Positions 18,074 to 25,711 of a stretch of 64,000 bases of DNA are shown piece by piece; the first letter of the stretch is position 1; each line of letters starts with the position of its first letter. Both the position numbers and the translations under genes were made by a program. Source of the DNA: Sphingomonas sp. IW22 (GTDB lineage Bacteria; Pseudomonadota; Alphaproteobacteria; Sphingomonadales; Sphingomonadaceae); contig NZ_JBGGWB010000001.1 of NCBI RefSeq assembly GCF_041321155.1, forward strand, positions 1,612,001 through 1,676,000. Reading direction: 5' to 3'. The notes beneath the pieces were generated by a model. That model did not search any database, was not told the origin of the DNA, and was given only the letters and a program-made list of their open reading frames with translations.

Positions 18074-20385
18074 CCCCCACGCGCCGACAATTGCTGGCTG
18101 GAACCGGGGGGCTGGCGCTGACCGGCGCCCTGCCACGCACCGCCTCCGCCGCGCCCACCGCCACGCCGCCCAATCTTTTCGTCGGAACCGGCGGTCACGG
18201 CCATACCTATCCCGGCGCGACATTGCCGTTCGGCATGATCCAGCTCAGCCCCGATACCAATGTGTCGGGCTGGGATGCCTGTTCGGGCTATCACGTCAAG
18301 GACGGCTCGATCATGGGGTTCAGCCACACCCATTTGTCCGGCACCGGCATTGGCGACATGCTGGACGTGCTGGTGGTACCGACCACCGGCCCTGTGCGGC
18401 TGAAGCCGGGTACGCCGGAAGATTTCGCCGACGGATACCGCCAGCGTTTCCGCGATGAACATGCCGAACCCGGCTATTACCGGGTCACGCTGGAAAAAGG
18501 CGTACGGGCCGAGCTGACGGTGACCGACCGCACCGGCTGGCATCGCCATACCTTTCCGGCGGGGCCCGGCCATATCCTGGTCGACTTCGCGCACATGATC
18601 CTTGACCCGTGGGACAAGGGAACGCTGGTCGACGACGCATCGCTGGCGATCGACGCCGACGGCACGCTGACGGGCAGCCGCCGTGTGCATCGCTGGGCCA
18701 AGGGACGGCGCATCCATTTCGCGATGCAGCTGTCCCGCAAGCCCGACCGTGTCACCTTCTATGGCGACGACGATGCCGAACAGCCCGCCGGGACCACCGG
18801 CGTGAAGGGCGCCAAGCTGAAGGTCGCGCTGCATTATGACGATGCCGGTGCCGCGCCGATCCTGATCCGCTGCGCCGTGTCCGCCGTGGACGTGGCCGGC
18901 GCCCGCGCCAATCTGGCGGCAGAAGCGTCCCATTGGGACTTTGACCGCATCCGCCGCGCCGCCCGCGCTCGCTGGATGGCCGCGCTGGATGCGGTAAAGG
19001 TTGACGGCGGCACCCCCGATCAGCGCACCATAATGGCCAGTGCGCTGTATCACGCGCTACTGGCCCCGACGCTGTTCACCGACAGCGACGGACGGTTCAT
19101 GGGAATGGACCGCCAGGTCCACCGCGCGGGCGCCGACGCGCCTGCCTTCAGCACCTATTCGCTGTGGGACACCTATCGCGCCTTTCACCCGCTGATCACG
19201 CTGATCGATCGCGAGCGTGCGACGATGTTCACGCGCGACCTGATCCGCCAGACACAGCAGAGCCGCTATGGTGCGCCGGTCTGGCAGCTTCAGGGGATCG
19301 AGACGGGCACGATGATCGGCTGGCACGCAGTATCGGTGCTGGCAGAGGCAAAGGCCAAGGGGATCGAGGCCGACTATGCCGCCGCATGGCCCGCGCTGCG
19401 CCGCCGTGCCTTCGACGCCGACATGCCCGATGTCGACGGCACGCTGGGCCGCGATTTCTATATCAAGCGCGGCTGGATTCCCGCGGACCGGATATGGGAG
19501 TCGGTCAGTCGGACACAGGAATATGCATATGACGACTGGGCGGGGGCGGTCATTGCCGATGCGGCGGGGGCCAGTGCCGATGCCGCGGCGCTGCGCAAGC
19601 GGAGCCTGAACTATCGCAACGTCCTCGACCCCTCGATCGGCTTTGCCCGGCCGCGTTTCGATGACGGCAGCTGGTGGTCGCCCTATGACCCGATCCAGAT
19701 CGGCCACGACCCCAAGAAATATCGCGACTATACCGAAGCGAATGGCTGGCAGACCACCTTCCTGAACCAGCACGACATTTACGGACACATCGCGCTGTTC
19801 GGCGGCGACAAGGGGTATGAAGCGCGGCTCGACGCCTTTTTCAACGCGCCCTCGACACTGCCCGACAATGCGCCGCCCGACATTTCCGGGTTGGTCGGCC
19901 AATATGCGCACGGCAACGAACCAAACCACCATTGCGCTTATCTCTACGCCTATTGCGGCGCGCCGCATAAGACGCAGGCGATGGTGCGCCGGCTGTTGGT
20001 GGAGATGTACAAGAACGATCCCGACGGCGTGATCGGCAATGACGATTGCGGGCAGATGAGCGCGTGGTTCGTCTTTTCGGCGCTGGGCTTCTACCCGGTC
20101 GATCCGGTCAGCGCGCTATACGTCTTTGGCTCACCCCTGTTCGATGAAGCGCAGATGCGGCTGGGCGGCGGGCGGCGATTGACGGTACGTGCCACGGGCA
20201 ACGCACCCCACCGCCCCTATGTCCAGTCAGTGACGTGGAACGGGCGGCCATGGACGCGCAACTGGATCAGCCACGCCGATCTGGCGCAGGGCGGCACACT
20301 GGTCTTTGCCATGGGCGACCGCCCATCGCGGTTCGGCATGGCCAAGGCGGATCGTCCACCGTCACACGGACGCCTGTCCACCTGA
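18070..20385 (+). CDS. GH92 alpha-mannosidase (paralogue C), Tat-exported
   Basis: ATG 18070 overlaps the GH125 stop and opens a twin-arginine leader (TRRQLLAGTGGLALTG); the open frame extends upstream within GH125 but is only a shadow there. The 771-residue protein shows NLFVGTGGHGHTYPGATLPFGMIQLSPDT, GFSHTHLSGTGIGDM, STYSLWDTYRAFHPL, Glu in DYTEANGWQTTF, HGNEPNHHCAYLYAY and VIGNDDCGQMSAWFVFSALGFYPV. It is closest in motif to paralogue A. It is the last gene of the receptor-GH43-GH92-GH125-GH92 series and is followed by a 16-bp stem hairpin. Exo-alpha-mannosidase activity is secure from family; linkage is unknown. Using Tat where paralogues A, B and D use Sec-like signals is notable. Confidence 0.92.
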   Translation: MTPTRRQLLAGTGGLALTGALPRTASAAPTATPPNLFVGTGGHGHTYPGATLPFGMIQLSPDTNVSGWDACSGYHVKDGSIMGFSHTHLSGTGIGDMLDVLVVPTTGPVRLKPGTPEDFADGYRQRFRDEHAEPGYYRVTLEKGVRAELTVTDRTGWHRHTFPAGPGHILVDFAHMILDPWDKGTLVDDASLAIDADGTLTGSRRVHRWAKGRRIHFAMQLSRKPDRVTFYGDDDAEQPAGTTGVKGAKLKVALHYDDAGAAPILIRCAVSAVDVAGARANLAAEASHWDFDRIRRAARARWMAALDAVKVDGGTPDQRTIMASALYHALLAPTLFTDSDGRFMGMDRQVHRAGADAPAFSTYSLWDTYRAFHPLITLIDRERATMFTRDLIRQTQQSRYGAPVWQLQGIETGTMIGWHAVSVLAEAKAKGIEADYAAAWPALRRRAFDADMPDVDGTLGRDFYIKRGWIPADRIWESVSRTQEYAYDDWAGAVIADAAGASADAAALRKRSLNYRNVLDPSIGFARPRFDDGSWWSPYDPIQIGHDPKKYRDYTEANGWQTTFLNQHDIYGHIALFGGDKGYEARLDAFFNAPSTLPDNAPPDISGLVGQYAHGNEPNHHCAYLYAYCGAPHKTQAMVRRLLVEMYKNDPDGVIGNDDCGQMSAWFVFSALGFYPVDPVSALYVFGSPLFDEAQMRLGGGRRLTVRATGNAPHRPYVQSVTWNGRPWTRNWISHADLAQGGTLVFAMGDRPSRFGMAKADRPPSHGRLST

Positions 20386-20391
20386 AACAGA

Positions 20392-20439
20392 CTGTCCGGG
20401 GAAGCCCTTTTTGGGGAGAGAGCGGGCTTCCCCGGACAG
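20392..20439. terminator. Bidirectional terminator, perfect 16-bp stem
   Basis: CTGTCCGGGGAAGCCC (20392-20407) is exactly repeated in inverted form at 20424-20439 with a 16-base loop that starts with a T-run. It lies between the convergent ends of GH92 paralogue C (plus) and paralogue D (minus), so it can stop transcription from both sides. A 16-bp uninterrupted stem is longer than most intrinsic terminators here. Confidence 0.75.
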
Positions 20440-20491
20440 CACCTCGCCGGTTCGGGCCGGGGGGCTTGCGCCTGGCGAGGCTAACCGGGGA

Positions 20492-22822
20492 TCAGGGCAT
20501 GGGCGTCATCGACGGGGGCGCGGTGTCGGGCGCGCTGCCCCATTTGCCGGGCTTGGGCCCCATCACGAACTCGAACCGACCGCCCTTTGCGATATCGGCA
20601 TGGCGGAACCACGGACGGTTCCACGGGCGGCCGTTCAGCGTGGCGGACTGGATATAGACGTTGGTGGGCGAGTTGTTCTTCGCCACCACCTCAAATGTCG
20701 CACCACCGCCCATCCGCATCGCCACGCGATCGAAAACGGGACTGCCGATGACATAGACGTCGCTTGACGGATCGACGGGATAAAAGCCCATCGCGCTCAT
20801 CACATACCAGGACGATGTCGCGCCCTGATCGTCCATGCCGGGAAAGCCCAGCCCTGCCGCGTCGCTGCCATAGAGCGTATCGAGGATGCGGCGGGTCAGC
20901 GCCTGCGTCTTCCATGGCTGCCCGCCCCATGCGTAGAGATAGGGCGCGTGCTGATCGGGCTGATTGCCCTGCACGAACTGGCCGATCAGTCCGGTACAAT
21001 CGCGGCACACGCCCTTGGGCGCATAGGGCGTCGCGAAAAACCGGTCGAGCTTGGCATTGAATGCCGCACGTCCACCCAGGCCGCGCGCCAGCCCGCCGAC
21101 ATCGTGCGGCACCAGCCACAATGTCGACCAGCCCGACGCTTCCTTCATCATGAAGTTGTAATAGGGCTCCTGCGGATCGAACGGCGCGATCCACTTGCCG
21201 TCTTCGGTCCGCCCGCGCACGAAGCCCGTCGTGGCGTCGAACACGTTACGCCAGTTCGCCGCCCGCTTGCGGAACAGCGCGGCGTCGGCACTTTTGCCCA
21301 GCCGCTCGGCCAGTTCGGCCATGGCGTGATCGTCCCACGCATATTCCAGCGTCTTGGCCGCACCCGCCTTGCCGCCGGCATAAGGCGGGCTGGGATTGCC
21401 GTCGGGCACAATGTCCGACACCCAGCCGCGGGCCATATACTCCGCCAGATAATCGCGCGGCCCCTTTGGATCGACGGCATTGCGGCGCAGATATTCATAG
21501 GCGGCGGCATAATCGAACGGGATGCCGCGCCGCATCGCCCCCAAATACAGGAACACCGCGTTATCCGCGTGGAACGACGTGTTCATATAGCCGCGCGTCC
21601 GCGCCATATCGAGCTCGGACGCCATGATGTCGCGCACGACATCGGGTTCCAGCAGCTCCAGCAGCACGATCTGGTTGCGGCCCGTATCCCAAAAAGGAAC
21701 CGGCCCATATCGGTCATGCGTCGCGGTGCGAACCCGCCCCTTGGCGTCGGCGAACTGCTCACCCTTGCGCGCGATCAGGCGCGGGCTGGCAAAGGACTGA
21801 AACAGCGTGGAGTAGAATAGCCGCCGCTGCTTTTCGGTGCCGCCGGACACCTGAATCCGGCCCAGCAGGTCGGACCATTCGGCACGCGCCGCGCCCCGCA
21901 CCTTGTCGAAATCATAATCGGGCAGTTCGGCACGCAGCTTCCGCTCGGCATCGGCATAGCTGTGGCCATGCGCCATCCGCATCAGCACCGCTTCGCCATC
22001 CCGCGTCGTGAAGTTCAGATAGGCGCCCGCGAAATTGCCCGAAATGCTGCGCCGCCCCGCCTGCACGTCCTTTTCGCCAATGCCCCATGCGGGTCGGTCC
22101 AGAACGCCGCGAAACGTCCCCATGCCCGTAAATGGCTTGGAAAATTCGGCAATGAAATAGGCCTGCTCCGCCCGGTCGCCGTCGCGCGCGGCATGGCCGC
22201 GGATGGTGCGGTCGCCCACAACCTCCACTTCGCCACCGCGTCGGCGCAGATTGACCAGCACATGCGCCCGGTCGGTCTGTGGAAAGGTAAAGCGCATCAG
22301 GCTGGCCGCGCGCGTGGCGGTCAGTTCGGCACGGGTGCGAAAACTGTCTAGGAACACCGAATAATAGCCGGGCCGCGCGACCTCCCGCCCCTTGTCATAG
22401 GCGGACTGGGTATAAGCGGGCGGCACCGTCCAGTCGCCGACAACCGGCATCACCATCGGCTCGGCACGCCCGCCATAGGTCGGACCCCCGCCGCCCGTGA
22501 AGCCGATCATCGACGGGTTGGGGTAATGATAGGGCGTCGGAACGCCGGTGGGATAGTTCAGGTCCAGATTGACGTTCACAGGTGCCGCTTCGACCCCGCT
22601 GTGCGGCAGTCGTGCGCCGGGGGACGTGATGCCCGAATAGACCGGCTCACCCGGCGGCGGTGCGTTGCCGATCAGTTCCTGTCGGTCGAGCGGCGCGGTA
22701 CCGACGCGGGCATCGACCAGATCGACCGGCGCCCGCTTCCCGTCCTGCGCCGTAAGGGGTGCGCCGACCACTGCGATCAGGGCTACACCGGCCAGCGCGC
22801 GGTACAGGGTCGCGCGGCTCAT
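20492..22822 (-). CDS. GH92 alpha-mannosidase family protein (paralogue D), secreted
   Basis: ATG 22822 overlaps the stop of the upstream DUF4965 gene and starts a signal peptide (LAGVALIAVVGAPLTAQ). The 776-residue protein is the most divergent GH92 here. It opens VDLVDARVGTAPLDRQELIGNAPPPGEP, has an extended Gly/Pro-rich region (GFTGGGGPTYGG), PVPFWDTGRNQIVLLELL in place of LWDTxR, Glu in KEASGWSTLWLVPHD, QGNQPDQHAPYLYAWGG and FPGMDDQGATSSWYVMSAMGFYPVDP. The general scaffold and the acid/base regions are kept, but the substrate loops differ strongly. This subgroup may act on another linkage or on mannose-phosphate. It is co-transcribed with the DUF4965 gene. Confidence 0.87.
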   Translation of the reverse strand: MSRATLYRALAGVALIAVVGAPLTAQDGKRAPVDLVDARVGTAPLDRQELIGNAPPPGEPVYSGITSPGARLPHSGVEAAPVNVNLDLNYPTGVPTPYHYPNPSMIGFTGGGGPTYGGRAEPMVMPVVGDWTVPPAYTQSAYDKGREVARPGYYSVFLDSFRTRAELTATRAASLMRFTFPQTDRAHVLVNLRRRGGEVEVVGDRTIRGHAARDGDRAEQAYFIAEFSKPFTGMGTFRGVLDRPAWGIGEKDVQAGRRSISGNFAGAYLNFTTRDGEAVLMRMAHGHSYADAERKLRAELPDYDFDKVRGAARAEWSDLLGRIQVSGGTEKQRRLFYSTLFQSFASPRLIARKGEQFADAKGRVRTATHDRYGPVPFWDTGRNQIVLLELLEPDVVRDIMASELDMARTRGYMNTSFHADNAVFLYLGAMRRGIPFDYAAAYEYLRRNAVDPKGPRDYLAEYMARGWVSDIVPDGNPSPPYAGGKAGAAKTLEYAWDDHAMAELAERLGKSADAALFRKRAANWRNVFDATTGFVRGRTEDGKWIAPFDPQEPYYNFMMKEASGWSTLWLVPHDVGGLARGLGGRAAFNAKLDRFFATPYAPKGVCRDCTGLIGQFVQGNQPDQHAPYLYAWGGQPWKTQALTRRILDTLYGSDAAGLGFPGMDDQGATSSWYVMSAMGFYPVDPSSDVYVIGSPVFDRVAMRMGGGATFEVVAKNNSPTNVYIQSATLNGRPWNRPWFRHADIAKGGRFEFVMGPKPGKWGSAPDTAPPSMTPMP

Positions 22823-24930
22823 TTCGCGTCTCCGGCACCGCGCGCGCGGCTGGCCCATTTCCGCCAGAGCGCCGGATCGGACAGCATCTTCATATAAACG
22901 CCGCCGACCACGGACCGCGCCTGAAAGCCGACCTGTCGTCCGTCGGTCGTTTCATACCAGTCGCTGAGCGGCACGCGCGTCGGGCTTTCGCGCATGAAAC
23001 GATGGACGGGGGCGACCAGCGACCGGAAATCGGCGCCGCTGTCGGCCAGCGTCGCGCTCCACACGATCCAGTCGAGCTTGGTATAGGTTTTGCGATTGTC
23101 GAGCGGCAGGCCAAAGGGGCCCTGCTGGGTCAGGTAAAAACGCACTTCGCTCTGCGCCAGCGCGTCGGGGAACAGGTTGCGATCCAGCACCTTGTCCCAG
23201 ACAAGGTTGTACTTCTGGCTCCACGTGCCCGGCTTGTCGAAGGCCAGGCGCGTATGGTCGCCGTCCCTGGCCATGGTCAGCCACTGGCGCGCCATGTTCC
23301 GCGCGGCGGTGCGGTAACGACCGGCCTCACCCGATTTCCCCAGCATCCGCGCCAGTTCGGCATAGGCGTCCAGCGCACTGATCGCCTTGATCGACAGATT
23401 GGCATTATGGGCAAGATGCCCGGCGAAATCGTCGGTGCTCAGCTGATTTTCGGGGTCCAGCCCCTTGTCGAGCAGGAAATCGGCCCAGCGCGACAGCAAG
23501 GGCCAATATTCGCCCGCAAAGTCGGCATTGCCGCGCACCTTGGCCAGCGCGGCGATCATCAGCAGCATGTTGCCGCTTTCCTCGACTGGCATCTGGTCGT
23601 CGGCGGATGTTTCACCCCCGCCATAAACCTGACCGTTCGCCTGTGGGTAGGTGCCAAGGTCGTGCGGCGCAAAGGGGAAGCGCCAGCGCGGCATCTTCGC
23701 ATAATCGAGGATGGGTCGCAGCTGTGCTTCGAGCAGGCCGGGATTCAGCAGCAGGAAAAAGGGCGACGACGGGTACGTGACATCGACGGTCGCGATGCAG
23801 CCGTTGCTGAAATTTTCCTTCGAGAAATAAAGCGGCCGTCCGTCGATATCGGCCACCAGCTTGTGCGCGGCCAGTGTCTGGCGATAGGCGACAACCGCGA
23901 GTTCGGCATATTCGCGCCCGCCGGCCCGCTCCAGATCGCCGATCAGTTCGCGGTCGAACGCCGCGCCGCGTTCGCGCAGCGACGCTTCCTCAGCCTCCGC
24001 CTTCAACAGCAGTTCGGCCATGGTCATGCCGTCGCGTCGCCAATAAGCGGGCAACCGCCGCTTGAAATATTCGATCGCGTCGATGTCGTCATAGGCCAGC
24101 ATCGCACGGCGGGTCTGGGCCTCGGCGCCGACGGTGCCGAAATCGAACCGCGTGGCCATCAGGGGCCGGTTCTGATGCGCCAGACGCGGCATCGCCAGAT
24201 CGTCGGCGGGCAATTGCTTGCCCTCCATGAACGCGCCGCGATCGCCCATGCCGATCATCGCGGTGGTCGCGCCCGGCTGTTGCGGAACCGCCAGTTGTGC
24301 CCAGCCCCAATCGATGCGCAGATTGTCACCGACCTTTTGCAGCACCGCCTGCTCGCTGGTGCCGATCCGCATGACGGTCATGTCACCGACCCGCGCGCTG
24401 CCCCAGGTGACGCGCTGCTGCTCGCTGTCGACCGCCAGTTGCGCGCTGGCGTCAAAATACAGCTGGACGGCATGAGGGCGCCCGTCTGCGGAGCGGACGG
24501 ACCAGCTCAGATAAGTGACTGGGCGCGACAACAAGTCGAGATCGTTGGGCAGCGCAGGGGTGAAGAAGGTCGCGGTCAGCCGGATGCCGCCGCCTTCCAT
24601 CTCATAGGCGGTCGTCGTCGGCGTGATCGAACGCGATCGCTGGACCATCGCCTCCCCGCCGCCGCCGCCCATGAAGCGCAACAGCTTGCCATCGACGCGG
24701 ACGAACCCGCTCAATTGCTGCTCGCTCCCGGTCCAGTGGCGGGTCGGTCGTTCGGCCAGCAGGTCCTCGAAGCTCCAGATACTGAAATAAGGGTCGTGCG
24801 CGACCAGCGGAGTCGCGGGCGTGCGCGTCGTCACGGGCGCCTGCGCCGCGAGCGGCGAGGTGGCGGCCGCCAATATCGCCAGCCCTGCGATCCGGCAGAA
24901 TGCGGCGGAATGGTTACGACGAAACCCCAT
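22819..24930 (-). CDS. DUF4965 / glutaminase A-like secreted protein
   Basis: A 703-residue protein with a signal peptide (GLAILAAATSPLAAQ) after an AGGGAG ribosome site. The layout matches the GtaA-like four-part family (DUF4964, DUF5127, DUF4965, DUF1793): TPLVAHDPYFSIWSF at the start, LTATFFTPALPNDLDLLSRPVTYLSW, then the (alpha/alpha)-barrel with SKENFSNGCIATVDVTYPSSPFFLLLNP, PHDLGTYPQANGQ, MPVEESGNMLLMIAALAK and NLSIKAISALDAYA. The name comes from a fungal glutaminase, but bacterial members cluster with glycan-degrading genes. The all-helical barrel and its place in one operon with a GH92 suggest a glycosidase or glycan-linked amidase. True activity is unknown. Confidence 0.8.
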   Translation of the reverse strand: MGFRRNHSAAFCRIAGLAILAAATSPLAAQAPVTTRTPATPLVAHDPYFSIWSFEDLLAERPTRHWTGSEQQLSGFVRVDGKLLRFMGGGGGEAMVQRSRSITPTTTAYEMEGGGIRLTATFFTPALPNDLDLLSRPVTYLSWSVRSADGRPHAVQLYFDASAQLAVDSEQQRVTWGSARVGDMTVMRIGTSEQAVLQKVGDNLRIDWGWAQLAVPQQPGATTAMIGMGDRGAFMEGKQLPADDLAMPRLAHQNRPLMATRFDFGTVGAEAQTRRAMLAYDDIDAIEYFKRRLPAYWRRDGMTMAELLLKAEAEEASLRERGAAFDRELIGDLERAGGREYAELAVVAYRQTLAAHKLVADIDGRPLYFSKENFSNGCIATVDVTYPSSPFFLLLNPGLLEAQLRPILDYAKMPRWRFPFAPHDLGTYPQANGQVYGGGETSADDQMPVEESGNMLLMIAALAKVRGNADFAGEYWPLLSRWADFLLDKGLDPENQLSTDDFAGHLAHNANLSIKAISALDAYAELARMLGKSGEAGRYRTAARNMARQWLTMARDGDHTRLAFDKPGTWSQKYNLVWDKVLDRNLFPDALAQSEVRFYLTQQGPFGLPLDNRKTYTKLDWIVWSATLADSGADFRSLVAPVHRFMRESPTRVPLSDWYETTDGRQVGFQARSVVGGVYMKMLSDPALWRKWASRARGAGDAK

Positions 24931-25221
24931 TATCCGATCTCCCTGTCGTCACGTCGAACGCGTGATCTTTCGCGCAACTTACCGACCGGGGATCAAAGAA
25001 TAAAGCAATTTCGTTGTTTAATTAGCCCGCGCTTGCCGTGTTGCAGAGAGCGCGCCTTCGTGACCACTATCCAGCGCCAGCAAGCGGCACACAGCCGCGC
25101 ATTTTCGGATTGATGGTGAGATTCCAGCGGCGAAACGATCGCCTTGTTCAGGCAAAGCCGAACTTCGCGTGCTAATCCCTCCCTGCCCGCCCAGCGTCGC
25201 GGGTGCCATGGGGGATCACAT

Positions 25222-25632
25222 GTGTCGTTGAAACGCTCGCTCGCCGTGATCGGTTCCGGTTTTGCCCTGTTCGTCGCAACCCCCGCGCTGGCGGAAGAAG
25301 CGGCTTCGGCAACCGAAAGCCCCTCGGTGATCGAGAAGGTAGGCGAAGGCCTTGCCAGTTTCTTCGGCCGTGAAATCGCCGGCAATCGCACCGCCAGCGG
25401 TGAGAAATGCGATCCTGACACACTGACTGCCGCCCATCGCACCCTGCCCTTTGGCAGTCTGGTTCGTGTAACCGATGCACTGACGGGCAACAGCGTGATC
25501 GTCCGCATCAATGATCGCGGCCCCTTTTCGGGCAAGCGCGTGATTGATCTTTCCAAGGCGGCGGCACGTGAACTGGGTATTGTCGGTCGCGGGACCGCGC
25601 GCGTTTTGCTGAGCCTGGCGTCACAGAACTGA
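25222..25632 (+). CDS. rlpA: RlpA-like double-psi beta-barrel protein
   Basis: I take GTG 25222, which starts a clear signal peptide (LKRSLAVIGSGFALFVATPALA); the upstream frame has no start context. The mature part of the 136-residue protein carries the RlpA core: GNRTASGEKCDPDTLTAAHRTLPFGSLVRVT, VIVRINDRGPF and VIDLSKAAARELGI. RlpA proteins bind or cleave naked glycan strands of peptidoglycan at the septum. This copy lacks the C-terminal SPOR domain, so septal targeting by denuded glycan is doubtful. It is preceded by a 291-bp region in which I see no gene, divergent from the DUF4965 operon. Confidence 0.8.
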   Translation: MSLKRSLAVIGSGFALFVATPALAEEAASATESPSVIEKVGEGLASFFGREIAGNRTASGEKCDPDTLTAAHRTLPFGSLVRVTDALTGNSVIVRINDRGPFSGKRVIDLSKAAARELGIVGRGTARVLLSLASQN

Positions 25633-25648
25633 AATCTTGCTGCGTGCA

Positions 25649-25667
25649 ACGAATGTCCTGCATTCGT
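25649..25667 (+). terminator. Short hairpin between rlpA and ppc
   Basis: ACGAATG-TCCTG-CATTCGT forms a perfect 7-bp stem with a 5-base loop, 17 bases after the rlpA stop and 45 bases before ppc. The stem is only moderately GC-rich and is followed by ATTGATG, so termination would be weak. Confidence 0.35.
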
Positions 25668-25711
25668 ATTGATGCGTTGACCTGATACCCGCTGGGGTGC
25701 AGCACCCGCAC

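Noticed and set aside
22759..25113. 784-codon open frame on the plus strand opposite the DUF4965 gene
   Set aside because: It is a high-GC shadow; composition is rich in Arg/Gly/Gln without known motifs, and the opposite strand carries a complete family match with signal peptide.
24931..25221. Search for tRNA or small RNA in the widest gap
   Set aside because: No cloverleaf or strong stem was found; it appears to contain only divergent promoters.
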